A stretch of DNA of 64,000 nt, from positions 433,657 to 497,656 of the forward strand of contig NZ_OZ007039.1 of assembly GCF_963931675.1 (NCBI RefSeq). The letters run 5' to 3'. This DNA is from an uncultured Alistipes sp. Lineage in GTDB: Bacteria; Bacteroidota; Bacteroidia; Bacteroidales; Rikenellaceae. Under the pieces are notes generated by a model, which worked only from the letters and a program-made list of their open reading frames with translations, made no database searches and was not told the origin of the DNA. Both the position numbers and the translations under genes were made by a program. Shown piece by piece: positions 37,989 to 46,378 of the stretch (position 1 is its first letter; every line of letters starts with the position of its first letter).

Positions 37989-39545
37989 TCAGTTTGCCGG
38001 AGCATAATATGCATTGTAATTCGTCGTAACGCGGTCGATCCAGAAAACCTGACCGTAGGAATCAGTGATCTTCAGGCTTTTCTTGGAGTTCATGCTTTTG
38101 GGTTTCACCCGATACTGGTGGTCTGTTGTCACAGGTTCGGGTTGGTAGTCGGGTTCCCAAATGGTGTATATCCAGTCGTTGATGGAGTAGTCGTAACCAT
38201 TCCACCGTTCCATCTTGGCCGAGAACTCACCATCCTCATACAACTCCACCGTCCACTCCGGCGTACTGTTCCACACGTTGCAGTAGACGTATTGCCGCAG
38301 TTCCGGATCGTTGTTCCAACCCGTGAACCGGGTCTGATCGTACAAACGAGCCTGCATCTGCTCGTCGTAGCCGCCCGCTTTATAGATGCCGTTCTTGATG
38401 GTCGCCCCCTCGACGAGATATTTTGCGTAGCCGAGCGGAGTCCCGTCAATGCAGATCGAACTGTACCAGTACATGCCGCAGGCGGCTCCGACCACATGCT
38501 CCTGAATGCCACCGTAGTCATTGTGGGAAAGGTGGAAATTCGTATGCGTATGTCCCGAGAAGATGCGCGTCTCGTATTGCGAGATCAGGGACATCAGCGC
38601 CGCACGCTTGGTGAACGAAGCCCGGTTCCGTATCGGCCCGTGCGCACACACGATCAGCAGTTTGTCCTTAGGAACATACGACAGGTCCTGACGCAGCCAT
38701 TCGATCTCGTCATCGTTCAGGTCGACCTCGTAGCCGTCCGGGCCGTCCTGAATATCATCCAGAATCACGAAGTGCGCATGCCCGTAGTTAAACGAGTAGT
38801 TCACCGGTGTATAGTATTTTTCGAACGATCGCAGCGTGCTTATGTAATAGTTGTAATCGCTGGATTCATCGGCCTCACGCCAATCGCGGTCGTGGTTCCC
38901 GATCACATGGAAGCAGGGGATGTCCAGATTCGAGAAGACCGTCGCGACCTCTTCGAACATTTCCGGATTCCAGTCGCAGACGTCACCCAGCGTGATGGCA
39001 AAGGCCGGCAGGGTCTCCTCCGATACGTTGTCGTTCAGGTCGAGCAGGATCTCGTTGACAAAGCGTGTCATCTGCTGCCGGGTCTTGATCTGCGGGTCGC
39101 CGATGGGATAGAACAGGAATGATTCGGGGACGCCACCCTCCAGGCGCGTCAGCGTAAAATCCTCGCGGAGCACCTTGGTCTGACTGTTATCGATGGCCCG
39201 GAAGAAATCCGGGATCTGGTTCTCCTTGACCTCGATTTTGCAATCTGCCGGATAGCTGATGATGACATTACGCGCATTTTTGTTTCGCGTGAGCTGGTAA
39301 ACGCCCTCTCCGTCGGTCTGGGTACAAGAGTACCCGTCCGACACCACGACTCCGACGGCCGGTGTACCGTCCTCATATTTGACCTTTCCGACAAGATTCT
39401 TGCCTTCCTCGACTTCGATATCCGCCAGCTGGTCATTTCCGCCACCGCTTCCGCTGCCACCCGGGACCTCGGTATCTTCCGAGGTTCCGGCAGAACAACC
39501 TGCAAACGATGTCAGCAAAAACATCAACAACACTAATGTTCGCAT
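37989..39545 (-). CDS. calcineurin-like phosphoesterase lipoprotein
   Basis: 518 residues with a lipobox (LLMFLLTSFAGC) and a Gly/Ser-rich linker (PGGSGSGGGN). An N-terminal carboxypeptidase-regulatory-like domain (LVGKVKYEDGTPAVGVVVSD) precedes a metallophosphoesterase: IGDPQIK (first Asp), ITLGDVCDWNPE, VIGNHDRDW, VCAHGPI, FSGHTHTNFH. A C-terminal beta domain follows. It is related in design to the PQQ-fused protein at 24299. It lies between the FnIII/GLUG protein and susC of PUL 2, so it probably removes phosphate or a phosphodiester from the PUL 2 substrate at the surface or in the periplasm (inference). Confidence 0.88.
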   Translation of the reverse strand: MRTLVLLMFLLTSFAGCSAGTSEDTEVPGGSGSGGGNDQLADIEVEEGKNLVGKVKYEDGTPAVGVVVSDGYSCTQTDGEGVYQLTRNKNARNVIISYPADCKIEVKENQIPDFFRAIDNSQTKVLREDFTLTRLEGGVPESFLFYPIGDPQIKTRQQMTRFVNEILLDLNDNVSEETLPAFAITLGDVCDWNPEMFEEVATVFSNLDIPCFHVIGNHDRDWREADESSDYNYYISTLRSFEKYYTPVNYSFNYGHAHFVILDDIQDGPDGYEVDLNDDEIEWLRQDLSYVPKDKLLIVCAHGPIRNRASFTKRAALMSLISQYETRIFSGHTHTNFHLSHNDYGGIQEHVVGAACGMYWYSSICIDGTPLGYAKYLVEGATIKNGIYKAGGYDEQMQARLYDQTRFTGWNNDPELRQYVYCNVWNSTPEWTVELYEDGEFSAKMERWNGYDYSINDWIYTIWEPDYQPEPVTTDHQYRVKPKSMNSKKSLKITDSYGQVFWIDRVTTNYNAYYAPAN

Positions 39546-39591
39546 ACTCTTTGGGGTGTTATTAAAGTTAACTCATTTCGAATTATTCGCA

Positions 39592-42075
39592 TCACTTCGA
39601 ATAGACGTTGCCCGATACGGTCACTTCGCTGATTTTGGCACCGTAGATGTAGTTTTCGTAGTTTTCGGCCGTAATAGCCTGTGCCGCAGCAACGCCCAGA
39701 TCCTCTGCCGAAGCGTCGTAGTTGCCTATGCGGCCCTGTACGGTACAGTTCTGGATGGTTGTGGGGCCGTCGGGCGATGCCCATCCGCAGATTGCGCCCT
39801 TTTTGCCCAAACCGCCCGCGTCACCCAAAATGGTCCCGGTATTGGTGCAGCCGTCGACGATCGCCGGGGATTTGTCGAGATACCCGACGATTCCGCCGAA
39901 ACCTCCGGCCTTGTCGGCTCCGATCTCGGGATTCCCGCCGCCGTAGATGATGTCGCCCTCGTTGACGCATCCGCGGATCGTTGCACCGCGGTAGGTCCGG
40001 GAGGCGATGCCGCCGATATGGCAGACATCTCCCGCATTGTAAAGCGCACGGACATATCCGCTATTCGTGCAGTTTTCGATCGTACTGCCGTTCTGGGCTT
40101 CGCCGATGATACCGCCGCCGTAGGCCTTGCGCGTGCTCAGGATGTCGATGTTCCCGGAGTTCGAGCAGTTGCGTACGGTCGATGTGCCCGACATGTTGGC
40201 CCCGACGATTCCGCCCGTATGCAATGCTGAATTCGTTGTCATGTTCGCGGTAAGGTTGCCCTGGTTCGTACAGTTCTCGACCACACCTTGGGCTGACCCC
40301 TCGATGGCGCCTACAATGCCGCCGAACCGCGAGGTGCTCTTCGACGCCGCTACATTGAGGTCGCCCTCGTTGTGGCAGTCGGAGACTTCAAACGAATCCC
40401 CGTTGAATCTGATGTATCCGATGACACCGGCAATCGAGATCGGTTTGCCGGCCTCGTTGGGCGCTTCGGCTGTCATGTCTGCATGGTTGCGGCAACCTGT
40501 CAGCAACAGTTTCGCACCGTCAAGATTCCGGCCGATAATTCCTCCGGCCTCATATTCCGAACCGGCATCATTGGATGCCACCAGGGAGAGCGAGCCGTAG
40601 TTGTCACAATCGGTCATCGACACGCCCTGCGTGTACCCGACGATGCCGCCGACGCGCGAATAGTGGGGATTGGTGAGGATGATGATCTGCCCGGCCTCGT
40701 CGTTGGTGCACGAAACGAATGTCGCTTCGATGCCATGGCCCGCGATACCGCCGGTATAGATCTCCATGCGGTTCGAAGCGGCCGAGGCCGTATTGTTGCT
40801 TTGGATCGTACCTTGATTGTGGCAGCCGGTTACGGTCGTACCCGTTTCGGCCGAGCCGACTATGCCACCGATGTTAAGACTCGGATATGTGTCCCGGACC
40901 CAGTTGCCTCCCGAAAGGGTGAGTGATCCGGTATAGGTGCAGGAGCTGATTTCGATGGTGCTGTCATCTTCGCTGTGGCTCAACCCGATCAGTCCGCCGA
41001 TGTAGACGCAACCCAGGCCGGCCTTTACCGTGGCTCCGGAAGTGCAGTTCTGCAACTTTCCCCCCCCCTCGATGACGGCTGCGAAGGCGCCCGTCTTGAT
41101 GATTTCGTCCACATTCTGGGCGACCGTGTTGCGCACGGACTCGAAAGAACAACCCTCCCCCAGCGTGAGGTTGCTGACCGTTCCCTTCAGCACGCCGATC
41201 AGCCCGACGTGCACGCCGTCGTTTTGGCAAACGAGGTTTGTGATTGTCTTGCCCGTACCGTCGAGCACGCCCGTAAATTCCGGCATCGGTATCCACTCGA
41301 CTCCGCTCATGTCAATATCGCGGCGAATTACCACTTGTCCCGATTCGTTCTGCCATTCGCCGCCATCGGCAACTCCCGCGGCAAAAGCCACGAGATCTTC
41401 GGCATTGAAAATACCTTCCGAACGGGAAAGGGTGGAAACGGAGAGTTCCGGCGTGAAGTCCGAGAAGCCTACTTCCGACCAGGCCCGGACCTTGACAATA
41501 TATTGGGTTTCAACGTCCAGTTTGTCAATGACGATCTCAGTCAAATCGGTTTCAATCTCAGTGAACTCGTCGTCATCCTCCATCTTATAGGAGACGAAGT
41601 ATTTGGAAGCACCCGACGAAGCATCCCATGCCAGGCCGATCCGCGTCGACGAGACTTCGTCCGTTACGACCCTCATGTTGAGCGGCATATCCGGCACGAC
41701 CGGAGCCAACGTTGAGAGCGTCACTTCAACACTCCAGTCCGAATTGTTCTCTACGGCTCCCGAAGAATTGGCTCTTACCCTAAACACGTATTCAGTCTGT
41801 GACTCAAGGCCGGAAATCAAGGTTTCCGTTTCGAAGCACTCCTTTTCGTAAAAATTACGCACATCGGCTTCGGCATAGGCCACGGTATAGCTGGCCACGG
41901 AAGCCGGATCACTCGTCGTCCAGGTCAGACGTACCGAAGTCTGGGAGACGGCATCCGCCGCCACATTCTGGGGAACGGGAAGTTTCGATCCACTCTCGTC
42001 CGCAGCATCTTTTTCACAAGATGAGAAAACCAAACCAGATAGCAAAGCGATGAAAAATAAGCGAGATTTTTTCAT
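39592..42075 (-). CDS. surface lipoprotein with FnIII domains and GLUG-type beta-solenoid repeats
   Basis: 827 residues from the chosen start (MKKSRLFFIALLSGLVFSSC, lipobox). A 15-codon-longer ORF would begin upstream of the predicted promoter. Two fibronectin-III domains occupy about 30-125 and 130-220 (PQNVAADAVSQTSVRLTW; PLNMRVVTDEVSSTRIGLAW). From about residue 230 on there are many GLUG-like repeats of 30-45 residues (GGIVG......V..C.N.G.I), which form a right-handed beta-solenoid in related surface proteins. Likely role: adhesion or glycan binding at the cell surface for PUL 2. No catalytic motif is seen. Confidence 0.85.
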   Translation of the reverse strand: MKKSRLFFIALLSGLVFSSCEKDAADESGSKLPVPQNVAADAVSQTSVRLTWTTSDPASVASYTVAYAEADVRNFYEKECFETETLISGLESQTEYVFRVRANSSGAVENNSDWSVEVTLSTLAPVVPDMPLNMRVVTDEVSSTRIGLAWDASSGASKYFVSYKMEDDDEFTEIETDLTEIVIDKLDVETQYIVKVRAWSEVGFSDFTPELSVSTLSRSEGIFNAEDLVAFAAGVADGGEWQNESGQVVIRRDIDMSGVEWIPMPEFTGVLDGTGKTITNLVCQNDGVHVGLIGVLKGTVSNLTLGEGCSFESVRNTVAQNVDEIIKTGAFAAVIEGGGKLQNCTSGATVKAGLGCVYIGGLIGLSHSEDDSTIEISSCTYTGSLTLSGGNWVRDTYPSLNIGGIVGSAETGTTVTGCHNQGTIQSNNTASAASNRMEIYTGGIAGHGIEATFVSCTNDEAGQIIILTNPHYSRVGGIVGYTQGVSMTDCDNYGSLSLVASNDAGSEYEAGGIIGRNLDGAKLLLTGCRNHADMTAEAPNEAGKPISIAGVIGYIRFNGDSFEVSDCHNEGDLNVAASKSTSRFGGIVGAIEGSAQGVVENCTNQGNLTANMTTNSALHTGGIVGANMSGTSTVRNCSNSGNIDILSTRKAYGGGIIGEAQNGSTIENCTNSGYVRALYNAGDVCHIGGIASRTYRGATIRGCVNEGDIIYGGGNPEIGADKAGGFGGIVGYLDKSPAIVDGCTNTGTILGDAGGLGKKGAICGWASPDGPTTIQNCTVQGRIGNYDASAEDLGVAAAQAITAENYENYIYGAKISEVTVSGNVYSK

Positions 42076-42096
42076 ATGCAGAAGTCTTTTGTTACG

Positions 42097-42104
42097 CAAA
42101 TTTA
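42097..42104 (-). promoter_or_regulatory. -7 promoter element for the PUL 2 FnIII/GLUG gene
   Basis: CAAATTTA on the plus strand is a perfect reverse complement of the Bacteroidetes TAnnTTTG -7 box. The -33 box is weak. Transcription would start near 42090, inside the longest ORF, which supports the start codon at 42075. Confidence 0.5.
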
Positions 42105-42120
42105 CTTTAAAAAAATACAC

Positions 42121-42546
42121 AAGTCATGGAGTAAAAACAGAAATGTAGTATCCATCGGACGCTTAATGGTTAGAAACTAAACGTTTAGAGGTACACAGCC
42201 GGCGAAAAAAGGTAGATTCTTAATGAGATTTTATTATATAGAACCCTCTTTTCATACCTCTTGAACTGCCGGAATATCCCAAAAAGGGCAAAATCGACAA
42301 CGGATATTTCCGACCGGAATAAATCTTTATGACTCTACTATTTTATCCGCACATTAAGTTACAAACAATTGATATACAGCGCAAAACACACATCATTCAT
42401 CTATATTTACGGATCAGACCGGTTCTTCCTGCCTGTTTTTAAAATATATTTGTGAAGATCATTAAACGGAGCATACGGGCACAGGATGCCTGTTGGTATA
42501 TCGAAGTAACCGTAATTTCAGCCATTAAACTAATTTCAGAAGAAGC
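42121..42546. other. divergent intergenic region between PUL 2 and the phosphatase operon
   Basis: About 425 bp of AT-rich DNA without an ORF I would call. It holds the upstream part of the minus-strand promoter region and a plus-strand -7 element at 42445-42452. The length and the divergent layout make it a likely binding region for a shared regulator, but I see no clear operator repeat. Confidence 0.5.
42445..42452 (+). promoter_or_regulatory. -7 promoter element for the EEP phosphatase operon
   Basis: TATATTTG matches TAnnTTTG exactly, about 95 bp upstream of the start codon at 42547. The -33 region has no clear TTTG, which may mean activator dependence. Confidence 0.45.
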
Positions 42547-43425
42547 ATGAAACGAGTTCTGAGTCTACTTATTATTATTTTTGTGGGTCAAGTCGCTTGG
42601 GGACAGCATTTCCATGTTGGATCGTACAACATCCGAAATGCAAACAAAGCCGATGAGCAGCGCGGAAACGGATGGAGGTTCCGGTGCCCGGGGATTTGTG
42701 ACATGATCGCTTACGAGGACTTTGACCTGATAGGCATGCAGGAGGTGCTCAAAACCCAACTCGACGATTTGTTGCGGAGTCTTTCGGATGACTATGCCTA
42801 TGTGGGGTGCGGACGCAACGATGGAAAAATGGAGGGTGAATATGCCCCCATCCTCTACAGAAAAGAACGGTTCAAACTGTTGGATTCCGGGATTTTCTGG
42901 CTCTCTTCGACACCCGATACTCCGAGTGTCGGGTGGGACGCGAAGTATCCGCGCATCTGCACCTGGATACAACTTCAGGACCGTACATCCGGGAAAAAAC
43001 TCTTTTTTCTGAATACCCATTTCGATCATGTCGGCAAACAGGCCCGGATCGAAAGTGCCAGGATGATTGTGAACTGGATTAAGGAACGTCAGGCGCGGAA
43101 TCGTCATGCCGTCTTCATCCTCTCCGGCGATTTCAATGTCGACCAGCGGAGTCCGAGTTACCAGGAACTCACCAAAGGCAGCGTGCTGAAGGACTCCTAC
43201 ACGGTGGCTGGTGTCCGCATGGCCCAAACCGGCACGTTCAACGGTTTCGACGTACACTGTTGGACCGACAAGCGAATAGACCATATTCTGGTTTCGGACA
43301 ACATTGACGTGCTTCGCTACGGGCTATTGACGAATCTGTATTGGAAGACGGACAATGCGGGGAAATGCGATGTCAGACTTATGTCCGATCACTTTCCGGT
43401 GAGTGTGTATCTGCAAATCCCGTAG
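42547..43425 (+). CDS. endonuclease/exonuclease/phosphatase (EEP)-family secreted phosphatase
   Basis: 292 residues with a signal peptide (LLIIIFVGQVAWG). EEP-fold motifs appear in order: GSYNIRNAN, IGMQEVLKTQ (metal-binding Glu), LNTHFDHVG, LSGDFNVDQRSPSY (Asp/Asn), IDHILVS and SDHFPV (catalytic Asp-His). EEP enzymes are found in Bacteroides mannan loci, where they act as sugar phosphatases, and that role fits better here than nuclease activity. It heads an operon with an organophosphate-type transporter and a glycosidase. Confidence 0.87.
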   Translation: MKRVLSLLIIIFVGQVAWGQHFHVGSYNIRNANKADEQRGNGWRFRCPGICDMIAYEDFDLIGMQEVLKTQLDDLLRSLSDDYAYVGCGRNDGKMEGEYAPILYRKERFKLLDSGIFWLSSTPDTPSVGWDAKYPRICTWIQLQDRTSGKKLFFLNTHFDHVGKQARIESARMIVNWIKERQARNRHAVFILSGDFNVDQRSPSYQELTKGSVLKDSYTVAGVRMAQTGTFNGFDVHCWTDKRIDHILVSDNIDVLRYGLLTNLYWKTDNAGKCDVRLMSDHFPVSVYLQIP

Positions 43426-43430
43426 CGTAT

Positions 43431-44834
43431 ATGTATGGGCGGATAAAGGATTTTTATTCTAAAAGCCGGCCGGCGGAGATCCACCATGAAGCCGGGAGTG
43501 AGGAGTGCAGCCGACTCTACCGTCGGCTGCGCTTCCAGAGTTTTCTGGCCGGGACCGTAGGATACAGTCTCTATTATGTATGCCGGACAAGCCTTAACGT
43601 AGTAAAAAAACCGATTCTCGAAAGCGGGGCTCTTGACGCCGCACAGTTGGGACTGATCGGATCGGCATTGTTGTTCGCGTATGCCGTCGGAAAATTCGTC
43701 AATGGATTCCTATCCGACTACAGCAACATAAAACGCTTCATGGCGACCGGACTCATTGTCTCCACATGTGCCAATTTCACGGTCGGGATGCTCGGACTGG
43801 CCAATGGCCTGCAGTGGATCGGGAACGGGACGCTTTTCCTCGCATTCGCCATCATGTGGGGCATCAACGGCTGGAGCCAGTCCATGGGGGCGCCGCCGGC
43901 CATTATTGCATTGTCCCGTTGGTATCCTCTTTCAAAAAGGGGAACCTATTATGGATTTTTCAGTGCCAGCCACAATATCGGAGAATTTCTCTCCTTCCTG
44001 TTTGTCGGGCTCCTTGTTGGGTTGTTCGGTTGGCAATGGGGATTTGTCGGATCATCCGTGGCCGGTATCATAGGCGTCATCATCATCGTGCTATTCCTGC
44101 ATGACTCGCCGGAAAGCAAGGGATTGCCGTCCATAACAGTCCTGACCCGGGAAGGGGAGACGCAAACGCCCCGGAATACGGCCCGGGAAACTTCGAATAT
44201 CCAGAAACGGGTCATCGGCAACCCGTGGGTCTGGGTGCTGGCGTTGGCCAGTGCCTTCATGTATGTAAGCCGTTATGCGGTCAACGGATGGGGTGTATTG
44301 TTTCTCCAGGAGGAAAAAGGCTATTCATTGGCACTGGCCACACAAATCGTATCGATCAATGCGTTCCTTGGAATCATCGGCACCGTCTTTTCCGGATGGC
44401 TTTCCGATGTGTTGTTCCATGGCCGTCGCGCGATGCTGACCTTCTTTTTCGGTGTATTGTGCACAATCGGGCTCTGCCTGTTCCTGTATGGCGGACAAAG
44501 CCTCCCGGTCAGCATCATCGGCATGGTGCTGTTCGGAGTCGCTATCGGAGTCTTGATCAGCTTTCTCGGAGGGCTCATGGCCATTGATATCGTGCCCCGC
44601 GAGGCTACGGGTGCCGCGCTGGGGATTGTCGGTATGGCCAGCTACATAGGAGCCGGATTGCAGGATATTGTCAGCGGACATCTGATCGAACAGGACAAAA
44701 AAATCGCAGGCGGGATATTGGACTACGATTTTCAATCCGCATCGGTATTCTGGATCGCAGCCTCGGTCATCTCGTTTTTACTTACCCTGCTGATCTGGTA
44801 CAAAACAGATAAAAAACAAAATAAAACGAACTAA
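43431..44834 (+). CDS. MFS transporter of the GlpT/UhpT organophosphate:phosphate antiporter type
   Basis: 467 residues from MYGRIKDFYSK, 5 bp after the phosphatase stop; a longer ORF would overlap that gene. Twelve hydrophobic helices are readable. Family blocks include GYSLYYVCRTSLNVVKKP, FAYAVGKFVNGFLSDYSN, GINGWSQSMGAPPAIIALSR, RGTYYGFFSASHNIGEF and a late GLMAIDIVPREATGAALGI. These belong to the organophosphate:Pi antiporter group (glycerol-3-phosphate, hexose-6-phosphate or similar). Its position between a sugar phosphatase and a glycosidase suggests uptake of a phosphorylated sugar, glycerophosphate-like product or free sugar released by PUL 2 (inference). Confidence 0.88.
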   Translation: MYGRIKDFYSKSRPAEIHHEAGSEECSRLYRRLRFQSFLAGTVGYSLYYVCRTSLNVVKKPILESGALDAAQLGLIGSALLFAYAVGKFVNGFLSDYSNIKRFMATGLIVSTCANFTVGMLGLANGLQWIGNGTLFLAFAIMWGINGWSQSMGAPPAIIALSRWYPLSKRGTYYGFFSASHNIGEFLSFLFVGLLVGLFGWQWGFVGSSVAGIIGVIIIVLFLHDSPESKGLPSITVLTREGETQTPRNTARETSNIQKRVIGNPWVWVLALASAFMYVSRYAVNGWGVLFLQEEKGYSLALATQIVSINAFLGIIGTVFSGWLSDVLFHGRRAMLTFFFGVLCTIGLCLFLYGGQSLPVSIIGMVLFGVAIGVLISFLGGLMAIDIVPREATGAALGIVGMASYIGAGLQDIVSGHLIEQDKKIAGGILDYDFQSASVFWIAASVISFLLTLLIWYKTDKKQNKTN

Positions 44835-44838
44835 TCGC

Positions 44839-46275
44839 ATGATGAAAAAAGTCCATATCATTATCGTCATGACAAGCCTTTTGTTTGCGGCTTGCGGACC
44901 CCGTTGCAATTCCGATGGAAAGATTTTCGAGTCGGACAATTCCAAGGTCAACGAAGCTTGGGAGCTGGCCTACAGAACCGTGCTTTACAACGTTCGGGAC
45001 AGCATTCTGGCCGCCGGAGCCGACTATGGCGGCGAATGGACACGCGATGTGGCCATCAACACATGGAATGGAGCGGACTTTTTCATTCCGGAGGTGGTTG
45101 AGCGCTCGCTTTGGCATGTCACCAACAACCGTCAGACTATCGGCCATCAGTACTGGGATAAAATCATATGGGTGCAGGGAGCCCTGTACCATTTCCTGCT
45201 GACGCGTGATACGGTTTTTCTTCGGGAGGCGTACACCTGTGGGGCTAATACCATCCGGCAACTGGAAGAGGAGGCATACGACAAGGAATACGGTCTGTTT
45301 ACCGGATCATCCGTATTCAACGACGGTGTTTCCGCCTTTGAAGAACCGATATACGATGTCGGGAAGCCCAATTCATCGAGTGTGTTGGCCCACAATACTC
45401 ACGGCATAAAATGCCTGAGTACGAACTGTGCGTATTACATGGCATACCGCGCTCTGAACGAAATGCATAAAGTGCAAACCGGTTCAGAGAACCCGGAATT
45501 TGTGGAAAAGGCACGGACCCTGCGGAACAATATCCGCAGGAACTTTTACAATCCGCGGGGGCAACTTTTCTATGTTATCGACGAACAGGGGCACATCCAT
45601 AAGCATCAGGAAGCCTTAGGTATCGCCTTTGCCATTCTTTCAGGTGCAATAACCCCGCAAGAGGGCCATTTTACGGTGATTCGCAACGAAACCACGAAAT
45701 ACGGCATTCCGTCCATATCTCCCACGTTCAAACGTTTTTCCAAAGAATATCCCGGCAGGCACAATCGCCTGATCTGGCCCTTCGTGAATGCCTTTTATGC
45801 CAATGCCGCTCTTGAGACCGGCGATTGGAAGATTTTCGAACATGAATTTTATTCCATGGCGGACCTAGCGTTGGATGAAGATAAGGGCGACTACAATTTC
45901 TATGAGATTTTCGATCCCGAAACCGGCAAACCGGAAGGAGGTCATCAATCCGGGAAAGCCCAGTGGCACTCCCGCAGACATCAGACCTGGTCTGCAACGG
46001 GATATATGTCCATGATCCATTACGGCATTTGCGGAATCCGGCCCCAACTGCAGGGCCTGTCGTTCGAGCCCTATCTGCCCCAGGGGATCAACCGGCTCTC
46101 CATCCATGGGCTTAAATATGGGAAGATGCTCCTTGACATTGACTTGAAAGGACAAGGCTACCAGATTGTAGATTTACGCATCAACGGAAAGAGATCCGAC
46201 TCCCATTTCATCCCGGCCAATCTGACCGGAAGACAACATGTGGAAATCCGGCTGGAGCGGCCTAAATTCCCCTGA
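44839..46275 (+). CDS. lipoprotein (alpha/alpha)6-barrel glycosidase, family unassigned
   Basis: 478 residues with a lipobox (IIVMTSLLFAAC). The fold is an (alpha/alpha)6 toroid with GAD.YGGEWTRDVAINTWNG near residue 65, SVFNDGVSAFEEPIYD, AHNTHGIKCLSTNCAYYMAY, KHQEALGIAFAILSG and QWHSRRHQTWSATGYMSMIHYGI, ending in a small beta domain (SFEPYLPQGINRLSIHGLKYG). It resembles GH63/debranching-type and GH125-like scaffolds, but the signature WLRDS of GH125 is absent, so I do not assign a family. Asp/Glu in EWTRD and KHQEA are catalytic candidates. It follows the transporter by 4 bp and should act in the periplasm on PUL 2-derived oligosaccharides. Confidence 0.7.
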   Translation: MMKKVHIIIVMTSLLFAACGPRCNSDGKIFESDNSKVNEAWELAYRTVLYNVRDSILAAGADYGGEWTRDVAINTWNGADFFIPEVVERSLWHVTNNRQTIGHQYWDKIIWVQGALYHFLLTRDTVFLREAYTCGANTIRQLEEEAYDKEYGLFTGSSVFNDGVSAFEEPIYDVGKPNSSSVLAHNTHGIKCLSTNCAYYMAYRALNEMHKVQTGSENPEFVEKARTLRNNIRRNFYNPRGQLFYVIDEQGHIHKHQEALGIAFAILSGAITPQEGHFTVIRNETTKYGIPSISPTFKRFSKEYPGRHNRLIWPFVNAFYANAALETGDWKIFEHEFYSMADLALDEDKGDYNFYEIFDPETGKPEGGHQSGKAQWHSRRHQTWSATGYMSMIHYGICGIRPQLQGLSFEPYLPQGINRLSIHGLKYGKMLLDIDLKGQGYQIVDLRINGKRSDSHFIPANLTGRQHVEIRLERPKFP

Positions 46276-46313
46276 TCCGAGGCTCAGTTATGCGTCCACA
46301 TTGTTAGACAGAC

Positions 46314-46359
46314 ATTTATGGAACGGAGGGGACCTTGCGGTCCCCTCCGTTCCATAAAT
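46314..46359. terminator. bidirectional terminator between converging genes
   Basis: Perfect 21-bp arms (46314-46334 and 46339-46359) with a TTGC loop; the GC-rich inner stem is GGAGGGGACC. A/T-rich outer arms provide the tail in both directions. It ends the phosphatase-transporter-glycosidase operon (plus) and the DUF6377 regulator gene (minus). Confidence 0.85.
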
Positions 46360-46378
46360 GAATCTGCAACCGGTCGGC

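Noticed and set aside
44839..46275. Assignment of the toroid glycosidase to GH125
   Set aside because: Tempting because of the EEP phosphatase next door, but the GH125 signature motif is missing.
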